Source: Rhodonellum psychrophilum GCM71 = DSM 17998
Lineage (GTDB): Bacteria > Bacteroidota > Bacteroidia > Cytophagales > Cyclobacteriaceae
NCBI RefSeq assembly: GCF_000381545.1
Contig: NZ_KB906685.1
Location: forward strand, 62,001 to 126,000
DNA length: 64,000 bases
Direction: 5' to 3'
A program made the translations under genes and the position numbers. The notes below the pieces were generated by a model that saw only the letters and a program-made list of their open reading frames with translations, ran no database searches and was not told the DNA's origin. Numbering within the stretch: the first letter of the stretch is position 1; each line of letters starts with the position of its first letter. Positions 28,215-35,856 of the stretch are shown piece after piece.

Positions 28215-29528
28215 TTGAGAACATCCCTTTACCTGTTTCTTTATGCCTTGGCGATTGTCATAATGGGCTATTTTTTGCCAAGAGAAAATTTCGGAGGGCT
28301 GGCAGGGATGTATGGATTGGCTTTTGGGATGTATTATTTGATTTGCAAAAGTGCCAAAAACGAAGGGTTTTCCATTGGCTTTGGAATTGCCATGGCCTTG
28401 GTTTTACGTCTTTTGCTCTTTGGCGCGACGCCTGAATTGTCCGATGATTTTTACCGTTTTGTTTTTGACGGGCAATTGCTGAAACTGGGTGTTAACCCCT
28501 ATCTCAATCTACCGGAAGAGGCTTTCGGTTTGTTGGGGATTCCGGCCAACGGCTATTGGCAATCCTTGCTGGAGCAAATGAATTCCAGCCAATACTATTC
28601 AGTTTATCCTCCCTTGCATCAGTTGTTTTTTTGGTTGGCAGCATTGCCGGGAGAAAACCTGATTTGGAATGTGTTGGTCTTACGTGGCTTGATCCTCATT
28701 TTTGAAGGATTGAATATTTTCCTGATTTTGAGGATTCTTCAAGACTGGAAGTTGCCCACAACCAGGATTTGGCTGTATGCATTCAATCCTCTGGTGATTA
28801 TGGAATGCACTGGAAACCTTCATTTTGAAGGAATCGTGTTGACCGGATTGCTGCTGGCAGTATATGGCTGGGGCAAAATGAAAGCAGGGCTTTCTGCTTT
28901 CGGCTGGAGTTGGGCGGTAGGAATCAAACTCAGTCCTTTGATGTTTGGGCCAATTTGGTTGATGGCTTGGCCTAGGAAAAAAGGGTTCGTTTTCCTGCTT
29001 CTTGCAGCGATTGCCATAGGGTTTTTCGTTGCGCCACTGGCAATAGGCGATAGTGGAAAGGGTTTCTGGCAGATCATACGCCTGTACCAAAGCAGCTTCG
29101 AATTCAATGCCTCTTTGTATTATCTCCTAAGGGAAGTGTTTTCTTTCTTTTTAGGATACAATCCCATTGGGACTTTGGGCCCGATATTTAATCTGTTGCT
29201 TGCCTTGGGGATATTGGGTTTTTCTTTTTTTTGGAAAATCGAAAAAAAGGAATCCCTGGCTGAAGGGATGGTTTGGATATTGCTGGTTTATCTTCTATTC
29301 CAGACTGTAGTGCATCCATGGTATTTGATTCCGGCTGTTGGGTTGAGCGTGCTTACCAAAAACAGGATTTTCCTGGTTTGGTCCTGCTTGGTTTTCCTAT
29401 CCTATTCCGCATATGGAAATCGTGATTTTGCGGAAAATCCCTATTTGTTGCTTTTGGAATATGGGGCATTATTGGCTTTCGTTTATTGGAATTATTTGAG
29501 GAGATTTGTCCCCATCAAAAAAGTATAA
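28215..29528 (+). CDS. GT-C-type membrane glycosyltransferase (polyprenol-phosphate mannosyltransferase-like)
   Basis: 437 residues with about 10-12 membrane segments. The first loop has ELSDDFYRFVFDGQ followed by LKLGVNPYLNLP, the Asp-rich and G-x-NPY pattern of GT-C enzymes that use polyprenyl-phosphate sugars (GT87/DUF2029 neighbourhood). The end carries VVHPWYLIPAVGLSVL. The only start upstream of the first membrane helix is a TTG at 28215, three codons after an in-frame stop; an ATG at 28263 would cut the helix. Substrate unknown; a link to the secreted GH113-like enzyme two genes later is inferred from gene order. Confidence 0.8.
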   Translation: MRTSLYLFLYALAIVIMGYFLPRENFGGLAGMYGLAFGMYYLICKSAKNEGFSIGFGIAMALVLRLLLFGATPELSDDFYRFVFDGQLLKLGVNPYLNLPEEAFGLLGIPANGYWQSLLEQMNSSQYYSVYPPLHQLFFWLAALPGENLIWNVLVLRGLILIFEGLNIFLILRILQDWKLPTTRIWLYAFNPLVIMECTGNLHFEGIVLTGLLLAVYGWGKMKAGLSAFGWSWAVGIKLSPLMFGPIWLMAWPRKKGFVFLLLAAIAIGFFVAPLAIGDSGKGFWQIIRLYQSSFEFNASLYYLLREVFSFFLGYNPIGTLGPIFNLLLALGILGFSFFWKIEKKESLAEGMVWILLVYLLFQTVVHPWYLIPAVGLSVLTKNRIFLVWSCLVFLSYSAYGNRDFAENPYLLLLEYGALLAFVYWNYLRRFVPIKKV

Positions 29529-29531
29529 AAA

Positions 29532-30272
29532 ATGCTTGATTTCCCGAACCTTAAATTACTGATTGTTCTCTTTTTTGTTTTTTCTTGCTCCAGCTCACAG
29601 GACAAAAAAGCCATTGCCCTCATCGAAAAATCGATTGAGGCGCATGGTGGTCAAGAAAGCTGGGGGAATATCCGGAATTTTTCTTTCGAAAAGGAGACTA
29701 GGCTTTATTTGGAGAACGGGGAAATTGAAACCCATACTGTCCAGCAACAGGAATTCAGGTTCAAACCATATTTTGAGGCCAAGATGACTTGGGAAAAAGA
29801 CAGCATTATCCATAAAGTCATTTTCGATGGCCTCAAAACCCAATATTGGATGGGGAAAAACGAAATCCAGAATGAAGGTTTTCTTCAGGCAAAAAAGAAG
29901 GATCTTGACGCTGCCTACTATGTGTTGACAAAACCCTTTGATCTCCTTGATGAAGGCAAAACACTACTCCATGAAGGCATTACCAAATTACAGGATGGCA
30001 GGGAAATGGAAACAGTCCGGGTGATTGATGGAGATCCCAAGGATCCAAATATCGATATTTGGTGGTATTATTTTCATCCCGAAACATACCGAATTGTCGC
30101 GTACAGGGCAAAAACTTCAGGACATTACAGCCAAGTTTACAACTTGGATTGGGATACATCCACGGAAATCCTTTTTCCATCCAGTAGAGAGAGTTTTCGC
30201 GTTGACAGCCTAGGCAATCATTTGTATCTTAGGGCCACTTATGCCTATAGAAAATATAGCATCATCAATTGA
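29532..30272 (+). CDS. DUF6503-like 'EAHGG' lipoprotein, copy 1
   Basis: 246 residues. Short signal peptide with FVFSCSSS (Cys19), then IEKSIEAHGGQESWGNIRNF, the start of a family common in Bacteroidota (I place it with DUF6503, name from memory). A beta-rich body includes an IWWYYFHPETYRIVAYRA segment. The overall look is that of an outer-membrane lipoprotein carrier fold (LolA/LolB-like), but no activity is known. Three nt after the GT-C gene, so cotranscribed; a paralog is next. Confidence 0.75.
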   Translation: MLDFPNLKLLIVLFFVFSCSSSQDKKAIALIEKSIEAHGGQESWGNIRNFSFEKETRLYLENGEIETHTVQQQEFRFKPYFEAKMTWEKDSIIHKVIFDGLKTQYWMGKNEIQNEGFLQAKKKDLDAAYYVLTKPFDLLDEGKTLLHEGITKLQDGREMETVRVIDGDPKDPNIDIWWYYFHPETYRIVAYRAKTSGHYSQVYNLDWDTSTEILFPSSRESFRVDSLGNHLYLRATYAYRKYSIIN

Positions 30273-30350
30273 TAATGAAAAATCGGGGTTTTATGCCCTT
30301 TGAAATTTTGATTAAATTCAAATCCATTAACTCCCAAATTTATTGGATAT

Positions 30351-31115
30351 ATGGGTTTTATAAAAAAAAATAAAATGCGCCATCTACTTCCCCTTGTAAT
30401 TTTATTGACTAGCATGATCTCCTCTTGTACTTCAAGGACAGAGGCAGAAAAGATCGTGGACAAAGCCATCGAAGCCCATGGAGGCATTTTGTTTGAAAAA
30501 GCGAAAATCGAGTTTGATTTTAGGGAGCGGCATTATGAAATTTTCAAATCGCCAAACGCTTTTGAATATGTCCGCGAGTTTACCGATTCCACGGGGCTGG
30601 TGCGGGATGTACTGAACAATTCAGGCTTCGTTAGGACTGTAAATGGACAGGAAGTGACCTTGGATGAAAAGCAAACAAAGGCATTTACCAATTCGGTCAA
30701 TTCCGTTGCCTACTTCGCTTTTTTGCCTTACGGGCTCAATGATGCCTCGGTTTACAAGGAATATCTTGGCGAATCCGAATTGGAGGGAAAAGCATATCAA
30801 TTGATAAAAGTGACTTTTTCGGAAGTGGGTGGAGGAGAGGATTTTGACGACGAGTTCATTTATTGGTTCGATAAGGAAACCTTTAGAATCGGATACGTGG
30901 CATATTCTTACCATACCGATGGGGGAGGGGTACGCTTCCGTCGAGCGATCAAAACACATGAAGTGGGAGAATTGGTTTTCCTGGATTATGAGAATTACAA
31001 ACCCGCAATGAAAGATACACCAGTAGAGGAAATGGAAGCCCTCTTCAAGGAAGGTAAATTGGAATTGCTTTCCGAAATTCTTTTGGAAAACATCAAAGTG
31101 GAAATCCTAAAATAA
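30351..31115 (+). CDS. DUF6503-like 'EAHGG' lipoprotein, copy 2
   Basis: 254 residues; shares the opening VDKAIEAHGG and the late YWFDKETFRIGYVAYSYH block with the preceding protein (IWWYYFHPETYRIVAYRA there), so the two are diverged paralogs. Lipobox MISSC. Start may be ATG 30351 (n-region with KKNK) or ATG 30375, which gives a shorter, neater signal peptide. Five nt before the GH113-like gene. Function unknown. Confidence 0.72.
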   Translation: MGFIKKNKMRHLLPLVILLTSMISSCTSRTEAEKIVDKAIEAHGGILFEKAKIEFDFRERHYEIFKSPNAFEYVREFTDSTGLVRDVLNNSGFVRTVNGQEVTLDEKQTKAFTNSVNSVAYFAFLPYGLNDASVYKEYLGESELEGKAYQLIKVTFSEVGGGEDFDDEFIYWFDKETFRIGYVAYSYHTDGGGVRFRRAIKTHEVGELVFLDYENYKPAMKDTPVEEMEALFKEGKLELLSEILLENIKVEILK

Positions 31116-31120
31116 TCCCG

Positions 31121-32158
31121 ATGAAAAAGGCCCTCCTGCTGCTTCCTATTGTCCTTCTCTTCTTTGGGTTTTGGGCATATCAATATCAGGTTGCGGAAGG
31201 GATCAATACAATAAAAATCACCGACAAACAAAAAGGCATTTGCTGGGTAGGAAGTCCTAGGCCTTTAGAAGGCTGGGAACTGGATTCACTCAGACACTTG
31301 GGCATCACTCATATTTCCCAGACGCCATTCGGCTGGCAATCAGATCCAAAAAGCCCTGGAATTCGTTGGGAGCGGGATTCCGAGAAGATGTGGTGGGGAG
31401 AATCCCTCGAAGGTGTAAAAGTAACCACGGATTTGGGTCGGGAAAAGGGTGTTGAAAGCATTCTCAAGCCACATTTATGGGTGCGTGGGCAATGGCCCGG
31501 TGCCATCAGCATGCAGTCCGAGGAGGATTGGACCACTTGGTTTGGAGAATACTCCGAATTCATCATGTACTATGCAAAGTATGCCCAAGAGCATCAGATT
31601 CCCGTTTTGTGCATCGGAACTGAATTGGAACTTACCTCAAAAAGGGAGGCGGATTGGCGAAAAATTATCTCCGAAATCAGAGCCGTGTATAAGGGTGAAA
31701 TTACCTATGCCGCCAATTTCACGGAATATGAACAAATTGAATTTTGGGATGCGCTCGATTATATTGGGATTCAGGCTTATTTTCCTTTATCGGAAAAATC
31801 CAATCCCAATCTGCAAACCTTGGTCAAAAGCTGGAACAAAAAAATCAAGGAAATCGAGAAAGTCCAAAAGCGTTTTCAGAAACCGGTTCTTTTTACCGAA
31901 ATCGGCTATTGCAACACGATAGATGCATCGGTCGAACCCTGGGTATGGCCGAATGAGCGCAAGGACGTGGCCTTGTCGGAGGAGATGCAGGCATTGTGTT
32001 ATCAGGCATTTTTTGAAACCGCCTGGAAAATGGATTGGTTGGCAGGTGCTTATTTTTGGAAATGGTATCCACAGCCACGGGACAGGCAGCCGGATTTTAC
32101 CCCTCAAAACAAATTGGCGCAGGAAGTGATGAGAAGTTTTTATGCTGGGGAGAACTAG
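31121..32158 (+). CDS. Glycoside hydrolase family 113-like protein
   Basis: 345 residues. Single N-terminal hydrophobic segment (signal peptide or anchor, about 4-20), then a (beta/alpha)8 barrel. GH113 features: LKPHLWVRGQWPG, the acid/base Glu in LCIGTELEL, the YIGIQAYFPL strand and the nucleophile Glu in LFTEIGYCN. GH113 members characterised elsewhere are beta-mannanases or mannosidases. It ends the co-directional run from 26 kb; its stop codon overlaps the stop codon of the opposing DoxX-like gene. Confidence 0.82.
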   Translation: MKKALLLLPIVLLFFGFWAYQYQVAEGINTIKITDKQKGICWVGSPRPLEGWELDSLRHLGITHISQTPFGWQSDPKSPGIRWERDSEKMWWGESLEGVKVTTDLGREKGVESILKPHLWVRGQWPGAISMQSEEDWTTWFGEYSEFIMYYAKYAQEHQIPVLCIGTELELTSKREADWRKIISEIRAVYKGEITYAANFTEYEQIEFWDALDYIGIQAYFPLSEKSNPNLQTLVKSWNKKIKEIEKVQKRFQKPVLFTEIGYCNTIDASVEPWVWPNERKDVALSEEMQALCYQAFFETAWKMDWLAGAYFWKWYPQPRDRQPDFTPQNKLAQEVMRSFYAGEN

Positions 32159-32892
32159 GTAGGGCTATGATTCTGGTGTCTCCGATTGACTCTAAATCCA
32201 TAGATGAAAGCAAGAATTAAACAGGAAAAGCCAACGCCCAACAATAGGATTTCTGTTCCCAAAGGCAATTGAAGCCCCCTTGTCATCCCAAAAAATAACA
32301 GACCACAGCCATAACCAATGCCATATACTATTTTTTCAGCAGCCGTTAATCCCACTGACTTTGACCTGAATTGTGCTGTTTGAGAAATAACAGAAATTTG
32401 CACAAAAAATAAGGTCCTCAATTTCCCCCATTCCCAAAAACAAAGCCAAAGGCATCCCAATACCATCATAAAAGCCAAGTAGGCAGTATTGCCAAAACCT
32501 AACCCAATAGTAATGAATAAAATATTCAACATGATTCCGGTGAAAAGGATACTGCCAATTGCCAACGTTCTGTTGAGCATGACCAGTACGCCAGCCAGAA
32601 TCTGTATTCCTCCAAGAAACTGCCAATAAACTCCTGTAGAGAGCAGCATGTCAAAAAACAGACCTATGGGACTTGTGCTTCCTAAATTTGAAAAAGGCAA
32701 GCCTAAAAGTTTCACCAAACCTGTAGGAATAAAAGCCATAGATAAGAGAAACCTGAGGCCAAGTGTTCCTCTGTACAGCCAAGTATTTTGTCTTGCCTTT
32801 TCGGAATAGTACAGCAAAGAGGTGTCCGGTGGAGTTGTGTTTTTCGTCACAGTTTCATTGATGGATAATTTGTTTAAATCAGTGCCATACAA
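32155..32892 (-). CDS. DoxX-like integral membrane protein
   Basis: 245 residues with about six membrane segments. LGLRFLLSMAFIPTGLVKLLG and GVYWQFLGGIQILAGVLVMLN match the DoxX/DoxD-type four-helix core (about 45-160). The soluble N-terminus of about 40 residues and two extra C-terminal helices are additions. The family often acts in membrane redox or thiol processes, but function here is unknown. Overlaps the GH113-like gene tail to tail by 4 nt. Confidence 0.7.
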   Translation of the reverse strand: MYGTDLNKLSINETVTKNTTPPDTSLLYYSEKARQNTWLYRGTLGLRFLLSMAFIPTGLVKLLGLPFSNLGSTSPIGLFFDMLLSTGVYWQFLGGIQILAGVLVMLNRTLAIGSILFTGIMLNILFITIGLGFGNTAYLAFMMVLGCLWLCFWEWGKLRTLFFVQISVISQTAQFRSKSVGLTAAEKIVYGIGYGCGLLFFGMTRGLQLPLGTEILLLGVGFSCLILAFIYGFRVNRRHQNHSPT

Positions 32893-33093
32893 TTTAGGAA
32901 ATGTTCCAGTAACTATGTTTCATTCTAATCTTAATTTGATATCAAATAAATTTGATTTTAAACCCGAAATTCAAACTTCAGCAATAGATAGAAAAGATGA
33001 ATTTCTGTTAAACACCTGTTTTGCATTGCCAATCCAATTATGGACTGTAAATTCAGTAATTTGTCAGATGGTTTCTGTTTTTGATTTCAATAC

Positions 33094-33606
33094 ATGGATG
33101 TCGGTTTTTTTTTCTCAAAATGGCCTGCCCGACCCTACTTGATCGGAATTACGATTTTGGGATTGTCTTTTGCCTGGTATCAAAATCTGAACCCGTCCCG
33201 AAAGCTTTTTAGTCAAGAAGAATTCCATTCTGACTGTGTCGAGTAGGATAAAAAGCCCTTTGTTCAGATCAAAAGATTTTTGGGTGGAGTTCTAATATCT
33301 GCTATATTGATGCTGACGTTCACAAATTATGCTCACCTCTTCCAGCCTTCCAAGAACCAAAAGGAAGTTATTGTTATAAATGCTTTAGACATTCAAACAG
33401 TTTTATCTGATATAAAGGGAATGACCTGTAATGGCTGTGCTTCCCACGTTGAAAATGACGTGAATAAATTGCCAGGAATTGTTTCCATAAATGTCAGTTA
33501 CGAAGAAGCGACGGCAAAAGTGGGTTTTAATCAAATCAAAGTCAGTTTGGCTCAAATCAAAGAAGTCATCAACCATTCAGGATATAAAATCAGAGCAATC
33601 AAATAA
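33094..33606 (+). pseudogene. Remnant of MerTP-type mercuric transport fusion
   Basis: Reading in one frame from ATG 33094: WPARPYLIGITILGLSFAWY matches the third transmembrane part of Bacteroidota MerT. Then comes a TAG at 33244-33246, and the frame continues with another helix (FLGGVLISAILMLTF) and a complete heavy-metal-associated domain (IKGMTCNGCASHVE ... HSGYKIRAIK). The first MerT helices with their Cys pair are missing, and the frame upstream is closed by a TGA at 33082. The 3' part from a TTG at 33280 (108 residues) could still make a membrane-anchored MerP-like metal chaperone. Next to a Cys-rich small gene that usually accompanies this transporter. Confidence 0.75.
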
Positions 33607-33614
33607 ATTCAAAT

Positions 33615-33821
33615 ATGGAAACCATTCTAAATTCTCTTTTCACTTGCCCAAATTGTGGCTTTCAAAAAATGGAAAAAATGCCTGTAGATGCATGCCAGTT
33701 TTTCTATGAATGCGTGAATTGTCATGCTGTTTTAAAACCACACTCAGGTGACTGTTGTGTGTTTTGCAGCTTTGGCTCGGTCAAATGTCCCTCTGTGCAG
33801 CGCAATGAAAACTGTTGTTGA
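33615..33821 (+). CDS. Small Cys-rich metal-binding protein (mer-associated, GDCCVFCS motif)
   Basis: 68 residues. Two CxxC/CPxCG pairs near the N-terminus (FTCPNCGFQ, YECVNCHAVL) form a zinc-ribbon, followed by GDCCVFCSFGSVKCP and a terminal NENCC. I recall similar small proteins beside MerTP genes in Bacteroidota; it starts 8 nt after the merTP remnant. Probably binds mercury or zinc; activity unproven. The ORF is intact although its neighbour is broken. Confidence 0.72.
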   Translation: METILNSLFTCPNCGFQKMEKMPVDACQFFYECVNCHAVLKPHSGDCCVFCSFGSVKCPSVQRNENCC

Positions 33822-33829
33822 AGAATGGG

Positions 33830-34684
33830 TCAAAGGGTCTTTGCCAAACCCGGGTTTTTAATCCTGAATTCCTGCGGATTTGTTCCAGTGGTTTTTTTGA
33901 AAAACTTACTGAATTGGGCGTAGTCTTCGTAACCTAGTTCATACCCTATGGATTTGATGGGGACATCCGTATAGAGCAAGAGCCTTTTGGCCTCCATTGA
34001 AACCCTATCATGGATTACTTGCAGAGGAGACTTTTTACTCAATTTGGTGAAAATATTGGCAATGGTTTTTGGGGACCTATTCATCAGGTCGGCATATTCC
34101 CCCACATTTTTTTTGGTTTTGAAATGTTCTTCAACGAGGGAGTTGAATTGCCGGAGAACATCTATTTCCCGAGGATTTGTACTTACTTTTAAAAGTTGCT
34201 TCCTAGCTAGGCGGGTAACTAGGATAATAAATCTTTTGAGCAGGATCCTAAGCATTTCTTCTTGGTTGTTGTCAACTGTCTTGAATTCCTTTTTCAATAC
34301 TTCTACCAAAAACCCAAGGCTTTGGGTCTCCTCATCGTCCAATTGAATGACTGGGGTGAAGTCTGAACCAAAAAACAAAAGTCCGTTACAGGAAACTTCC
34401 TGATCAAAGGTATGGATGCAGTAAAATTCTTTGTTGAAAAACAAGACCACAAGCGCATTGTCACCATTGGGAATCTGTATATCTTGGTTGTAGGTGCAAC
34501 AGAGGATCTGGTTTTGCAAAAGCGTCAGAGAAAGGCCATCAACGGTCAGGGAAAGTTCTTTTTCATCTTGGTTCCAGATAAATTTCAGATGCCTGTCTGC
34601 AAAAAGGATCGCCGAAGAGATGTCCTCTTGGTCAGCGAGAATAAACGTGGAGGCAATGGCAGGATGTTGAAAACGCTGTATCAT
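33830..34684 (-). CDS. AraC-family transcriptional regulator
   Basis: 284 residues. C-terminal double helix-turn-helix: NVGEYADLMNRSPKTIANIF (first HTH) and IKSIGYELGYEDYAQFSKFF with KKTTGTNPQEFR (second HTH), typical of AraC/XylS. The N-terminal about 170 residues form a cupin-like sensor region of unknown ligand. It is downstream of the AhpD-like gene on the same strand, but a strong hairpin separates them. Likely regulates neighbouring genes. Confidence 0.9.
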   Translation of the reverse strand: MIQRFQHPAIASTFILADQEDISSAILFADRHLKFIWNQDEKELSLTVDGLSLTLLQNQILCCTYNQDIQIPNGDNALVVLFFNKEFYCIHTFDQEVSCNGLLFFGSDFTPVIQLDDEETQSLGFLVEVLKKEFKTVDNNQEEMLRILLKRFIILVTRLARKQLLKVSTNPREIDVLRQFNSLVEEHFKTKKNVGEYADLMNRSPKTIANIFTKLSKKSPLQVIHDRVSMEAKRLLLYTDVPIKSIGYELGYEDYAQFSKFFKKTTGTNPQEFRIKNPGLAKTL

Positions 34685-34696
34685 AAGAAGGGGTAA

Positions 34697-34739
34697 ATTT
34701 TCACGAAGCCGTTTTCATCGGAAACGGCTTCGTGAAAAT
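34697..34739 (-). terminator. Perfect 18-bp hairpin between AhpD-like and AraC genes
   Basis: Arms 34697-34714 and 34722-34739 are perfectly complementary (core CACGAAGCCGTTT / AAACGGCTTCGTG) around a 7-nt loop, with AT-rich ends ATTTT/AAAAT. Its place 17 nt after the AhpD-like stop fits a terminator that can work in both directions. It also ends only 12 nt before the AraC start codon, so any transcript reaching araC from upstream carries it in its leader. Confidence 0.8.
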
Positions 34740-34756
34740 ATGCATAAACCAAACAA

Positions 34757-35305
34757 TTAACTCAATTCTACGGCTTTTGGAAAGTCGATTTCAACTCCTG
34801 TCACATTGTGAAGCAGATTGGTTGTTGTCTTTTCACCTATTGCGACGATAAGATCAACTAGATTTTCTTTGTTGTACCCTGAGTTGAAAAAAATCTCCAA
34901 TACAGCATCTTCGATTTTCCCTTTGTTTAGCGTAATGGCTTTGGCTGTTTTGACCAAGGCATCATACTTTTTATTGAAAGGGGCTTCACCTTTTCTAAGG
35001 GAGATGATCTGCTCTTCTGTAAAACCATTCATTTTACCGATAGCGGTGTGGGCAGCCTGGCAATAGGAACAGCCGTTTACCTGTGAAACCACCAGATTGA
35101 TGACCTCTTTTTCTTTGTTGTTGAAAGTGGTTTTGCCATTGGCAAAGGAAGTGTACCTTTCCAGTGCATTTTCAGAGTATGCGTAGGTGGCATAGATATT
35201 TGGAACAAATCCTACCTGGTTTTTGATAGCCGTCAATATGCCTTTGTTTTTTTCTGATACTTGGTCCAATGTTGGGACTTCAAAATTCAATGTCTCTGTG
35301 CTCAT
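34757..35305 (-). CDS. Carboxymuconolactone decarboxylase/AhpD-like protein
   Basis: 182 residues. All-helical AhpD-like domain with the redox motif GCSYCQAAHTAIG (CxxC with the following His), preceded by KEVINLVVSQVN. Family members act as alkylhydroperoxidases or peroxidase-linked reductases. The start ATG is the complement of 35303-35305. No peroxiredoxin partner is adjacent. Confidence 0.9.
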   Translation of the reverse strand: MSTETLNFEVPTLDQVSEKNKGILTAIKNQVGFVPNIYATYAYSENALERYTSFANGKTTFNNKEKEVINLVVSQVNGCSYCQAAHTAIGKMNGFTEEQIISLRKGEAPFNKKYDALVKTAKAITLNKGKIEDAVLEIFFNSGYNKENLVDLIVAIGEKTTTNLLHNVTGVEIDFPKAVELS

Positions 35306-35425
35306 GTTATTTTTGTTTTAATTGATGTCACAAAGGTGAGGCAAATTGGTCTGTGCCTAAATGGCAAAACTGCCCGATGACATGTCAATTTTTCCTTTGG
35401 GGGATGATTGAGCTTAAAATTTCCT

Positions 35426-35750
35426 TTAGAAGTCTATCAACAATTCAAACCTAATATTATTGACATAGGAGAGTTGTCTTGTTGCCGACGAATCGATAAC
35501 ATATCCTGAAACGATGGTAATGCCCAACAGGTGTTCAAAACCCAATAGGAATGCTCTGGAATTCAGCACCAAGTGGTTTGCTAAATGCCTGTTCAGGTTC
35601 CCACGGTGAAATCAGGATGGGTTGGAAAGGGGGAGAAGTAAGCACAATATCAATTTTTTCAGCCCTCATAAACTGATGAGGAAAAATCCACTGATCTTTT
35701 ACTCTGAATAGAGGAAAGAATGGTAAAAAGAGATCTTTTACTATACCAAA
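35426..35750 (-). pseudogene. Frameshifted C-terminal remnant of a probable outer-membrane beta-barrel protein
   Basis: On the minus strand one frame reads VKDQWIFPHQFMRAEKIDIV, then TSPPFQPILISPWEPEQAF and SIPIGF and stops. A second frame takes over at the same spot with GFEHLLGITIVSGYVIDSSA and ends in NNIRFELLIDF. Removing one T from the TTTT run at about 35547-35550 joins them into one continuous protein. The alternating hydrophobic strands and terminal Phe fit the C-terminal signal of outer-membrane beta-barrels. There is no start codon and no upstream barrel, so only the last 108 codons remain. The barrel assignment is inference. Confidence 0.45.
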
Positions 35751-35856
35751 TTAAATCATCCGAATGCCGGTATGTGGAGAACGGATGTTTAGTTTATAGT
35801 GGGTGTTTCATGCAAAAAACCTCAAAAGCGCTAATTTTTGAATCGGATGAAGGCAT

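Noticed and set aside
32822-33142. 106-codon plus-strand ORF leading into the merTP remnant
   Set aside because: It starts inside the DoxX-like gene on the other strand and its peptide has no MerT features; it is in a different frame from the remnant.
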